IMG/VR virus record: IMGVR_UViG_3300046517_001535
Span: 1 to 22,003 of that record
From: a virus
Length of the DNA: 22,003 nt
Strand: one strand, 5' to 3'
The position numbers and the translations under genes are program-made. Every line of letters starts with the position of its first letter. Position 1 is the stretch's first letter. The notes below the pieces were generated by a model. That model was not told where the DNA came from. It saw only the letters and a program-made list of their open reading frames with translations, and searched no databases. Of this stretch, positions 1-7,715 are shown piece after piece.

Positions 1-12
1 GGGCCGTAGCAG

Positions 13-3000
13 CTAGCTATTGAGCGTGTCGAGCGCGTCCTGAGCGTGCTGCAGCGGCGTGACCGACGAGGAGCCGTCGGCCTTTGGTGCGCCGTAGAAG
101 GCGCCTGAGGCCGCATCGAGCGGCCCGCGCGGCCGGAACTCTCCCTTGCGCTGGGCATTCACGTTGCCGACCTCGCGGCGCACAAAGCCGGTCGCGCCGG
201 TCATCGAAAGCAGCACCTCGACCGCTGCCCACACCCTGTCGGCGTCGCTCTTGCTGCCGCTGCTCTGGGCCTTCGAAATCCCCCGCTGAATGCCAGTGAA
301 GATCTGCTCGACCAGGGCGAGCTCGGGCGCGTTCGCGATGTTCACCTGGTGGCCCGTTGCGATCGCCTTCGTCGCGGGCCCGAGGATGGGAATTCCCTCG
401 ATGGGGTCAAGCAGCACCTCGCCAGCGGCCCACTTCGCTGCGCCCTCGGGCGAGTCCTCATCGCGCTTCCAGCCGCGGCCGGAGAAGTACGAGCCGAGGG
501 CGGCTACGGCGCCAACCGCCATGATCTTCCCCGCCACCGTGGCGATCGCCTCCATCTTGCTCGCCGGCGTCGAGGTCGGGCTCTGCCACGTGCGGGCCGC
601 CGCGTCGAAGGCGCGAGCCCGGAGGTTGTGCATCTTCGAGGCGTACCCGTAGAACATCACCGCGGAGGCCCACCCCTGCTTCGTGCGGAGGATTGGCGGC
701 TTCTCCGCGACGTCGCCGGAGGGCAGGGCGCGCCGCGTGACATCGTCGCCCCGCTGAACCGCCTCGGCGGCCGTCTTTCCCTGGGCGATCGCCTGGTCGT
801 AGGCGGCCTTGAACACGACGCGCGCGGTGAAGTGGTGAACGAGTTCGTGCGCCTTGAAGGCCACCGTGGTGATCGCCTGTGTGATGGTGCCGTTGCTCCC
901 CGGGCCGATCCGCGTGAGCTCCTCGCGCAGGTTGTCGTTGAGCTTCGCCTCGTGGTTCGCGAGCTCCTTCGACTGCCCAAACTCCGGCAACGCGCCCCAG
1001 TTTGCCGGGTTCATCACCTTGAGGTAGGCGCCGACGATGTGCTGCGGCCCCACGGCCTCGGAGTCGGCCAGCGTCGACCACGGGTCGAAGGTGTGCCGCA
1101 TCAGCGAGGGGAGGTTCAGGCCCATCACCGCGAGCGACAGCTTGCTGCGCGTCCAGCTGCCCACGCGGCGCATGAAGTCGGACTGATGGCCAGCGGCCGA
1201 ATCGGCCCGCGCGTTCGCGACGTCGCGCAGCCAGGGGATAAACTCCTTCGCGCGCTCCTCGCCCAGGTACTTCACCGTGATGTCGCGGAACGACGGCTGC
1301 TCCGCGCTGCCCTTCGCCAGCATGATCGAGCCCACCTGGCGCACCCAGTCGCCGTGCGAGATGTCGCGGATCACCTGCGAGAGGTGCGCGGGCACCATGC
1401 CCCAAGTCAGGTCGAGCGGGGCGTCGACCTTCTCGACGCGCGACTTCGTGTGGCCATTAGGCAGCGTGGGCTTCTGGTACTGGCCGCCGAACAGGTCCTT
1501 GACGCTCGAGACTTCCTGTTTCTGGCCCTGCGAAGAGAGCCGCGAGTCGTAGCGAATCGGGTCATACCCGCCGTCGTAGGTGGCGCCGTTGACCGTAACA
1601 GGCAGCGCGTCGACCTTCCCGAGCTTGAGGCCGGTGCGCTTCTCGTACGCCTTCGCGAGGTCCTCGTAGAGCGAGTTGATGGAGTCCTTCACGCCCTGGA
1701 GAAACTCGAGCTCAGGCCTCGAGAGAAGTGAGAGCGCCTTCTCGATGTTCTCGTTCGACCAGCCGTTGCCGTCGTTGAGCCGCTGGCGGTTGCCGTCGGA
1801 GCCGTAGGCCATGAAGAGCCGCCACAGCGTGTCGCGCGTATAGACGGGCTCGAGCGTCCCGCTGTTCGCCGGCACGGGCAGCAGTTCCTTGACGTCGACG
1901 AGTCGGTCCTTGAGCTTGCGAATGTCCTTCGGGACGTTGTCCCACTTCTCTTTGATGACCTTCAGCACGCGGGCGTTGAGCTCGTTCTCATGCGTGCGGC
2001 AGTCGATGCGTGCGTGAATCAGCAGGTCGTGCGCGGGGCCTTCGGTGCCGCCGTCGAGCATCTCTGCCCACGTCTCCATGTCCTCGAGCGTTGCCTGCGC
2101 GCCGCGGCGTAGGCGCCGGCCTTTCTCGGCGATACCCTCGGCGGTCTGGCTGTAGGGCATCTTCGGCTGCGGCCGCTGCACCGCCGCGGCACGATCGCCC
2201 AGCGCCTTCACGTAGGCGTCGACGGCGAGACGCTTGCCCTTGATCTCGATGGTGTTCGTCGCGCGCGCGATGTGGCGGATGAACTGCACGGCGTCCGAGA
2301 CGTTCTCGGCCTCGGCGACCGAGAGCTGGTCCCAGTCGTGGCCGGCCTCGAGCGCCTTGCGCAGGCCGTCGACGTCGAACGCGCTGGGCGCATCGAAGCC
2401 CTCCTCACCGGCCTTGAGCGTGAACGCATCGAGGTGCGTGCCGCCCTCGCCGGTCGGCGCGGGCCCGAGGCCCACCGATGCGAGGATCTCGTCGTGCAAG
2501 TCGCGGTACGAAGGGTCGGCCTTGCCGAGGTTCGCGCGAATGGTCTCGCTCGTGGCCTCGAGCTTCTTCTGCACGCGCTCGGCCTTGTCGGCTGCGTCGC
2601 GAGCTGCGCGGTAGAGCATCTGGTTGAAGAGCCGGGCGACCTTCTGCTCGATTGCCGCCGGCTTGTCGGTCGCCCAGAGGCGCGCGGCCTCGACGGCGGC
2701 TCGGCGCTCGTTGTTGGCGTACTGCTCGGGGTCCAGGTCGCCGACCCCGGACTCGCTGATGAGCCGCTCCGCGTTCGCCTTCATCACGCGCGGGTCGATG
2801 GCGTTGACGCGGGCCTCGGCCGCCGGGTTGACCTGCCGGGCCAGGGCGCGCAGCTCGAGCACGGTCTTCTGTGCGCTGTGCTCGTTGTGCACGGCCGACA
2901 TTGCGGCCTTGCTGATTGCCTCCATCGCCGGCGCGAAGGTCTCGTCGAGCTTGTCCTGCACGCCCTTGGCGATGGCCCGGTCGCGCGGGTCGACGGCCTT

Positions 3001-6000
3001 GAAAGCGTCGACCATGTCGGCGCCGTCCTGGAACCCGAAGAGCGGGGCGAGCGTGTCGGCGCCGAGGCCGTGGAGGTCCTTCGCGGCGAAGATGCCGGGG
3101 GGCATGGCGGCGGCCGCGTCCTTGCCGAACGTGGCGACGAAGGCGGCGCGGTCGAGCTTGAACGTCGAGCCGTCGGCATTGAGCAGGGCGTCGGGGACGT
3201 CCTCGATCTTGTTACCGCCGGCGTCGACCAGCTCGCCGTGCTCGAGGTAGCGCTGGGCCCGGTAGACGGGCTGCCTATCGACGTCCTGGGTGACTTCCTT
3301 CGTCACCTCGCCCCGGATTTCGTCGACCTGATCGCCCTGCAGCTGGTTCATGCGCTGCACGAGCTCCTGCTCGGCCGAGGCCTTCCATGCCGCATCGGCT
3401 GCGAAGTACGCCTCGCGCTCGGCCGGCGTCATGCCCTTGGTCGGCAGCGGCGGTGGCTGCGGTCCTTCGACCTGGTCGCCTGTGTCGCGCCGGGCCTGCT
3501 GCAGCGCATCGTCCTGGCCGAGCAGCCGCGCGAAGATGTCGCGGGCCTCGTTCGACAGGCCCAGGTCCTCGCCGTAGTTCTGACGGAAGGTCGCCTGAAT
3601 GCCCGGCAGGCCGCGGTAGACGCTCATCAGCCAGCCCCGGAACTTCGAGAACACGCGCGCGAGGCCGGCGTTCGGCGCCTTGCCCTCGAGCAAGTACTGC
3701 TCGAAGCCGTGGGCGATGCGCTCTTCAGGCGCCTGCAGCTGCTTCAGCTTGCGTTCTTCCGACGGCGTGCGCTCGGCCTTCGCCTGGAGCGCCTGGGTCT
3801 CTTTCGCGCGGTACAGCCGGTCGTTCGTCGACTTGAAGCCGGCCCACTTGAGCAGGTTCGCGTAGTCGGTCTTCACCTCGGGCGTCGCGAGCGCGGAGTC
3901 GGCGACGTCGTGGAAGCTCCAGGCGAGGAAGTGGGTCACCTCGTGCATCAGCGTCGACTTGTCGCCCCGGAACGCCTCGATGCTGAGCTCGCGCGGACGG
4001 CCGGTGGGGTCGAGCTGCAGCGAGATGGTGCCGCGGGGCTTGCCGGGCTCGCCGGCGCTGAAGACGACCGGGGCGCCTTCGACGTGGGCGACTACTTCTT
4101 GCTGGAAGGGGCGGGAGGCCCCGCGGCCGCGCGGCGCCGGCGCAGCCAGTCCCTCACGTCCGCCGCGACCGGAAACCCCACCGCCGCCAGAAACAGCCAC
4201 GCCACCCAGATCGGCACCGCCAGCTCGAGGGCCAGGTCCAGACCCCTCCAAAGCCAGACCATCACCGCCACCAAGATCGGGGGGCCCCAAATTGCCAGGG
4301 CGACCGCTGTTTGCGGCTTCACCTACCTGGCCTTCTTCACCTCGGCCTCGTCCCGCTCCACGTTCCACTTCTTGAGGTTGGCCCGGTTCTCCTCGAGGCT
4401 GTTGTCCGGGTGCCAGATCACGTGACCCGTCTCCCGGTCCTCGATGATCAGTCCCGACTTCTTTCCCTTTTCGGGCGTTGAGGTCTCGGTCTGCGGAGTC
4501 GAGGTCTGTTCCGATGCCATGGCGGAAGTCTACGGAGACCGGCGTTTTCGTGCCAGTCGCGGCGTCGAGGTGCTTAAAACGCAGTGCTGCGGCTCGTTCT
4601 TTCAGCCGCTTAACCATGCGCTCGAGCTCGACCGGATCGTCGTGCTGCAGCGCGTACTCATCGCCCGAGAGGTGGGTAGCGTCAAAACTCGAGCCGCCGA
4701 AGTGGGCGATCAGGTCGCTGAACGCGAGCAGCATCGCGTTCCCAGTCTCCTTGCCGAACCTGATGTTCGCGGCTTTCAGCCCGCGCATGTCGAGCATCGC
4801 GGCGTGGCGCTTCTTCGGTAGCGCCTCGAGCGCCTTGCGCGTGAGCAGCCCGGTCTTCACCGCCTTGCCGTCGACGGTCACCTTATCGACGTAGAAGCGC
4901 TCCGCGTACTCCTTGTCGGTGAGCTGCGAAATCTCGTGCACGAACTCCTTCGGCACGGCGCCGGCGGCGCGCTCGGGGCCGAACTTCAGCTTCGCGACGT
5001 CGAGCTCGGGGTGCAGCTCGCCGCGGGCCCGTAGCTTCGTCTCGCCCTCGCGGAGCGGCTCCGGCGCGGCCCGGCCCTCCTCGGCCACCTGGCGGCGCCG
5101 GTACACGTTCGCGTCGAGCGCATCGAGGGCGGCCTTCGAGTCCTTCCCGAGCGCGCCCTCGATGTTGACGTTGGGGTGAGCCTTGCGAACGCGCTCGAGC
5201 AGCTGGTCGAGCTCGCCCTGGCTCTTCACGTGGCGCAGGAAGTTCGTGCCCTCGCGCGATGCCTCGGGAGCTTTGTCACCCACGTGCACGCCGATGCTGC
5301 GCAGGAGGTCGTTCGTGAGGTTGTGCCCGCCGGCAGGGTTGTCGTTGACGCCCTTCGCGTCCGTCGACGTGATGGCGGCGACCTGGCTGCCCCCTGGCAC
5401 GGCGGTGCGGTCGAACACCTCGCGCTCGCGCAGGCCCGACACGGAGTCGAGGAACGCTTCCTGCGCTCGCTTCTCGGTCGACATCGAGCCAAGCCGCTGC
5501 TCGAGGAAGCGCTCGGCGCCGGGCCGCAGCCACCGCTGGAACCGCTCGCGCGCGGCCGCGATGACCTTCTCGCCCTTCGGCCCGAGGATGCGCAGCCGGC
5601 CGAGACTGCCGAGGTTCGCAGCCTCCCGCACGCCGACATTGAGCTTGAGCGCCATGGCGCCCGTCTCATCCGCGACCAGCTTCGCGACGGCCGAGGCCTC
5701 CGCGCGGTCGTGGCCGGCGTTGACGGCCATGTCGAGGATGAACTTGCGCACCTCGCCCTTGTCGGCCTCGAACTCGGGCCCGCGCGCCTTCGCTTTCGCC
5801 TCGAGCTCCTTCTTGTCCGCCTCGCGCTGCGCCTTGAACTGGTTCGGCGTCGACGTGTCGGCGTGCAGCTTCGCGTCGGGCGCGAGCTCCTTGATGGTCT
5901 CGGTGCCGCCGAACTTGCTGAAGTACTTCTCGATGGGGATCGCGAGGTCCCCCTTCGCCGCGGTCGCTTTCGCGTAGCCCTCGCCGCCGTCCTCCATCAC

Positions 6001-7707
6001 CTTCGCGGCCATCTGCGCCGCGTCGGCCTTCTTGCCCTGCCAGTATTCGACCCACCGCTCGACGGGGACGTAGACGTTCTTCGGCGCGTTGGGGTCCTTC
6101 GCCGTCTCTGCGATGAAATCGGCGAACTTCTCGGGCGCCAGCCGGAAGAGCGCCGAGTCAGCCGTCGACTGCGCCAGCGCCTCGTACCGCACCGCGTCCT
6201 CGGCCGAGCGGCGCGCGCGGCCGTACTCGCTGATTTGGTGTCGGCCGGTGCCGAACAGCGACAGCAGCCACATGTCCTCGAAGCCGCCGACCCAGCCGCG
6301 ACCAGCGGCGCCCGCGACTTTGTCCCAGTGCGCATTCGACGCGGCGTCGAGAGCGAAGGCGCTCGGGTTCTTTGCCACGTCCTCGAGGTTCAGTTTCTGG
6401 TTCGCCGCAGTCTGGCCGGCCTCCGCTGCGACCTGGTTCACGGCCGACTGCGCGCCCATCAGCGTCGCGCCCATCAGCCAGTCTTTGCCGAACTCGACCG
6501 CGCCGCGCTTCATCGCTGCGGCGAGGCCAGGTTTAAGCATCGCCTCTTCGACGCTGCTGGTGAACAGTCGTGAAAAGAGCGGCTTGCCGATGAACCCAAC
6601 GCTCTTGCCGAGGGCGCCCCCACCCAGAGACATCAGCGCGCCCGAGGCCACCGCGGTGCTCTGCGCGAGGGCCTCGGCGAGGTTCGGGTCGAGCGGGGTG
6701 CCGTCGGCGCCCTTCATCTCGCTGAAGCGCTCGTAAGCCGGGCCGAGCGCCTCGTAGTAGTTGAAGACGCCAGAGCCGACGTACTGGCCCACCGCGGCAC
6801 CTGCGACCGCTCCACCGACAGCCCCGGGGACCGCACCCTCTCCGCCGGCGGGAGCGGTGGCCGCGCCACCGGCGGCCGCGCCTTCGCCGCCCATGATGAA
6901 GGCGCCGATGCTGCCACCGAGGCTGCGCGAGAAGACATCGAGCCCGATGAAGGGGAGCATGCGCGCCGTCGCGATCGCCGCGGTGCTGAGGAAGCTGTCG
7001 TCGCCGTAGTCCTTCCAACTGAAGCGCTTTTGCAGGTCGCGGATGCCCGCGCGGTTGTCTGCCGGGTCGACGCCTGCCCAATCGAAGCCGGCCTGCGGCA
7101 TCGCAGCGTTGATGAACTGCCGCCCGACGATGCGTTGCTCATTGACCGCGTCCCAGAACGCGTGGAACGGCGCCGTGTGAGCCCACTCCCAGCCACGAAG
7201 GTTCGCTGCGTCGTCCTTCACCAGCGGCATGAGCTCGGGCTCTTTGTCGAGCATGCGCGCCAGGCCGGGCTGCCGGTAGACGACGCGCTGCCAGTCCTCA
7301 GGCGTGAGCGCCTTCGCCGCCGCGCGGTACTGCTCGAGGTGCTGCTCGACCTCTTCCGGCGGGTGCCCCGAAGCGGCGGTGAGGCGGATCACCTCCGCGC
7401 GCTTGGCTGGGTCCGTCTTGTCGTTGACCGCCTTGTAGTGGAGCATCTGCGCCTCGAGGACGCGCTCCTGCTCCTGCTCGGCCTTCATCTGCAGCGCGAG
7501 CTTCACGTCGTCGTCCGCCGAGTCGGCACTTGCGGCCTTCTCCGCGGCAGAGCCGGGCGTCGGGCCCGGCGCGATGTCGGCCCGCTTCGACGGCGTGACG
7601 CCGTCAGGCGATGAGCCGTCAGGGGCCGAGCCGGCGGACTCGTCTTCCGCGCCCATCTGGCGGGCGAGTGCGACGTCTTCTTCGGACGGATCAAGGGGGT
7701 CGGCCAC
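13..7707 (-). CDS. Giant polyvalent internal virion protein with GGDEF-like and zincin domains
   Basis: The 2564-residue protein occupies the T7 gp16 position (last ejection protein); T7 gp16 is about half this size. GTG at 7707 follows GAGGTGA. Visible parts: an acidic low-complexity N-terminus (1-85); a Gly/Ala-rich hydrophobic region (about 245-370) that could enter membranes; a GGDEF-like domain (about 940-1090; D973, K978, N981, then SGDEY at 1014-1018); a Gly/Pro/Arg-rich linker (about 1085-1205) overlapping two other genes; a zincin domain with HEVTH at 1255-1259 and distal AHGFEQYLLEG (H1333, E1336); long helical regions; and a C-terminal part (about 2190-2450; LAVMGLNLPSLMRH) like the LPD38-type domains of polyvalent proteins. 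No lytic transglycosylase was found. Such proteins are ejected with the DNA and act in the new host; substrates are unknown. Stop is TAG. Confidence 0.9.
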   Translation of the reverse strand: MADPLDPSEEDVALARQMGAEDESAGSAPDGSSPDGVTPSKRADIAPGPTPGSAAEKAASADSADDDVKLALQMKAEQEQERVLEAQMLHYKAVNDKTDPAKRAEVIRLTAASGHPPEEVEQHLEQYRAAAKALTPEDWQRVVYRQPGLARMLDKEPELMPLVKDDAANLRGWEWAHTAPFHAFWDAVNEQRIVGRQFINAAMPQAGFDWAGVDPADNRAGIRDLQKRFSWKDYGDDSFLSTAAIATARMLPFIGLDVFSRSLGGSIGAFIMGGEGAAAGGAATAPAGGEGAVPGAVGGAVAGAAVGQYVGSGVFNYYEALGPAYERFSEMKGADGTPLDPNLAEALAQSTAVASGALMSLGGGALGKSVGFIGKPLFSRLFTSSVEEAMLKPGLAAAMKRGAVEFGKDWLMGATLMGAQSAVNQVAAEAGQTAANQKLNLEDVAKNPSAFALDAASNAHWDKVAGAAGRGWVGGFEDMWLLSLFGTGRHQISEYGRARRSAEDAVRYEALAQSTADSALFRLAPEKFADFIAETAKDPNAPKNVYVPVERWVEYWQGKKADAAQMAAKVMEDGGEGYAKATAAKGDLAIPIEKYFSKFGGTETIKELAPDAKLHADTSTPNQFKAQREADKKELEAKAKARGPEFEADKGEVRKFILDMAVNAGHDRAEASAVAKLVADETGAMALKLNVGVREAANLGSLGRLRILGPKGEKVIAAARERFQRWLRPGAERFLEQRLGSMSTEKRAQEAFLDSVSGLREREVFDRTAVPGGSQVAAITSTDAKGVNDNPAGGHNLTNDLLRSIGVHVGDKAPEASREGTNFLRHVKSQGELDQLLERVRKAHPNVNIEGALGKDSKAALDALDANVYRRRQVAEEGRAAPEPLREGETKLRARGELHPELDVAKLKFGPERAAGAVPKEFVHEISQLTDKEYAERFYVDKVTVDGKAVKTGLLTRKALEALPKKRHAAMLDMRGLKAANIRFGKETGNAMLLAFSDLIAHFGGSSFDATHLSGDEYALQHDDPVELERMVKRLKERAAALRFKHLDAATGTKTPVSVDFRHGIGTDLDSADRDLNARKGKEVGTDHRGPGDGSRDLAPGQQPRGEPGQPQEVERGAGRGRGEEGQVGEAANSGRPGNLGPPDLGGGDGLALEGSGPGPRAGGADLGGVAVSGGGGVSGRGGREGLAAPAPRGRGASRPFQQEVVAHVEGAPVVFSAGEPGKPRGTISLQLDPTGRPRELSIEAFRGDKSTLMHEVTHFLAWSFHDVADSALATPEVKTDYANLLKWAGFKSTNDRLYRAKETQALQAKAERTPSEERKLKQLQAPEERIAHGFEQYLLEGKAPNAGLARVFSKFRGWLMSVYRGLPGIQATFRQNYGEDLGLSNEARDIFARLLGQDDALQQARRDTGDQVEGPQPPPLPTKGMTPAEREAYFAADAAWKASAEQELVQRMNQLQGDQVDEIRGEVTKEVTQDVDRQPVYRAQRYLEHGELVDAGGNKIEDVPDALLNADGSTFKLDRAAFVATFGKDAAAAMPPGIFAAKDLHGLGADTLAPLFGFQDGADMVDAFKAVDPRDRAIAKGVQDKLDETFAPAMEAISKAAMSAVHNEHSAQKTVLELRALARQVNPAAEARVNAIDPRVMKANAERLISESGVGDLDPEQYANNERRAAVEAARLWATDKPAAIEQKVARLFNQMLYRAARDAADKAERVQKKLEATSETIRANLGKADPSYRDLHDEILASVGLGPAPTGEGGTHLDAFTLKAGEEGFDAPSAFDVDGLRKALEAGHDWDQLSVAEAENVSDAVQFIRHIARATNTIEIKGKRLAVDAYVKALGDRAAAVQRPQPKMPYSQTAEGIAEKGRRLRRGAQATLEDMETWAEMLDGGTEGPAHDLLIHARIDCRTHENELNARVLKVIKEKWDNVPKDIRKLKDRLVDVKELLPVPANSGTLEPVYTRDTLWRLFMAYGSDGNRQRLNDGNGWSNENIEKALSLLSRPELEFLQGVKDSINSLYEDLAKAYEKRTGLKLGKVDALPVTVNGATYDGGYDPIRYDSRLSSQGQKQEVSSVKDLFGGQYQKPTLPNGHTKSRVEKVDAPLDLTWGMVPAHLSQVIRDISHGDWVRQVGSIMLAKGSAEQPSFRDITVKYLGEERAKEFIPWLRDVANARADSAAGHQSDFMRRVGSWTRSKLSLAVMGLNLPSLMRHTFDPWSTLADSEAVGPQHIVGAYLKVMNPANWGALPEFGQSKELANHEAKLNDNLREELTRIGPGSNGTITQAITTVAFKAHELVHHFTARVVFKAAYDQAIAQGKTAAEAVQRGDDVTRRALPSGDVAEKPPILRTKQGWASAVMFYGYASKMHNLRARAFDAAARTWQSPTSTPASKMEAIATVAGKIMAVGAVAALGSYFSGRGWKRDEDSPEGAAKWAAGEVLLDPIEGIPILGPATKAIATGHQVNIANAPELALVEQIFTGIQRGISKAQSSGSKSDADRVWAAVEVLLSMTGATGFVRREVGNVNAQRKGEFRPRGPLDAASGAFYGAPKADGSSSVTPLQHAQDALDTLNS
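4092..4322 (-). CDS. Overprinted two-helix membrane protein, holin-like (nested in giant gene, +1 frame)
   Basis: The 76-residue ORF starts with GTG at 4322, abutting the TAG of the previous nested gene (TAGGTG), with AAGAAGG about 11 bases upstream. It has two hydrophobic segments (about residues 6-25, AVALAIWGPPILVAVMVWLW; and 34-52, ELAVPIWVAWLFLAAVGFP), joined by a short loop (RGLDLAL), and a basic tail (DWLRRRR to SSKK). Size and layout match class II holins with both ends in the cytoplasm, but other small membrane proteins look similar. By hand count about 66 of 76 codons end in G or C, against about 55% G+C at the giant frame's third positions, supporting this frame as coding. No endolysin is seen in the window to confirm a lysis role. 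Confidence 0.6.
   Translation of the reverse strand: MKPQTAVALAIWGPPILVAVMVWLWRGLDLALELAVPIWVAWLFLAAVGFPVAADVRDWLRRRRAAAGPPAPSSKK
4323..4520 (-). CDS. Overprinted small protein, 65 aa (nested in giant gene, +1 frame)
   Basis: This ORF runs from ATG at 4520 to TAG, same strand as the giant gene but shifted one base. Residues 1-21 are Ser/Thr/Pro/Glu-rich. From residue 22 it reads like a real folded or helical protein: SGLIIEDRETGHVIWHPDN, then a charged helix ending in EVKKAR. By hand count, 42 of 44 codons after codon 21 end in G or C, while the giant frame's third position there has about one third G+C. So this frame is the one under coding constraint, except in the first ~21 codons, where the giant frame still completes its GGDEF-like domain. 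No strong Shine-Dalgarno is visible, and a TAG lies four codons upstream in frame. I do not recognise the family. The next nested gene starts directly after its stop. Confidence 0.6.
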   Translation of the reverse strand: MASEQTSTPQTETSTPEKGKKSGLIIEDRETGHVIWHPDNSLEENRANLKKWNVERDEAEVKKAR

Positions 7708-7715
7708 GTGTCACC

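Noticed and set aside
458-1405. 315-codon minus-strand frame overlapping the giant gene's C-terminal part
   Set aside because: Unlike the nested pair at 4092-4520, its product is Arg/Ala/Gly/His-rich, while the giant frame here keeps good protein sequence (LAVMGLNLPSLMRH). It is a shadow.
349-1731. 460-codon plus-strand open frame, and similar ones at 5176-6573 and 18810-20000
   Set aside because: They are shadows of recognised minus-strand genes, with no family signature and no credible start context.
2272-4425. 717-codon open frame on the plus strand opposite the giant gene
   Set aside because: It is antisense to the zincin and helical parts of the giant; its product is Leu/Arg/Val/Gly-rich with no recognisable domain. 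Long antisense frames are expected where the sense codons favour G/C at third positions.
4092-4520. Sequencing frameshift as the cause of the nested frames
   Set aside because: The giant frame is in register on both sides of the interval (GGDEF-like before, zincin after), and the nested ORFs have clean starts and stops. A single indel would not give this picture; two compensating ones are possible but less simple.
13-7707. Lytic transglycosylase or other peptidoglycan hydrolase domain in the giant protein
   Set aside because: T7 gp16 carries one, so I looked for the catalytic Glu context (E-S-G/A, then GxMQ/NxxxG). No convincing match was seen.
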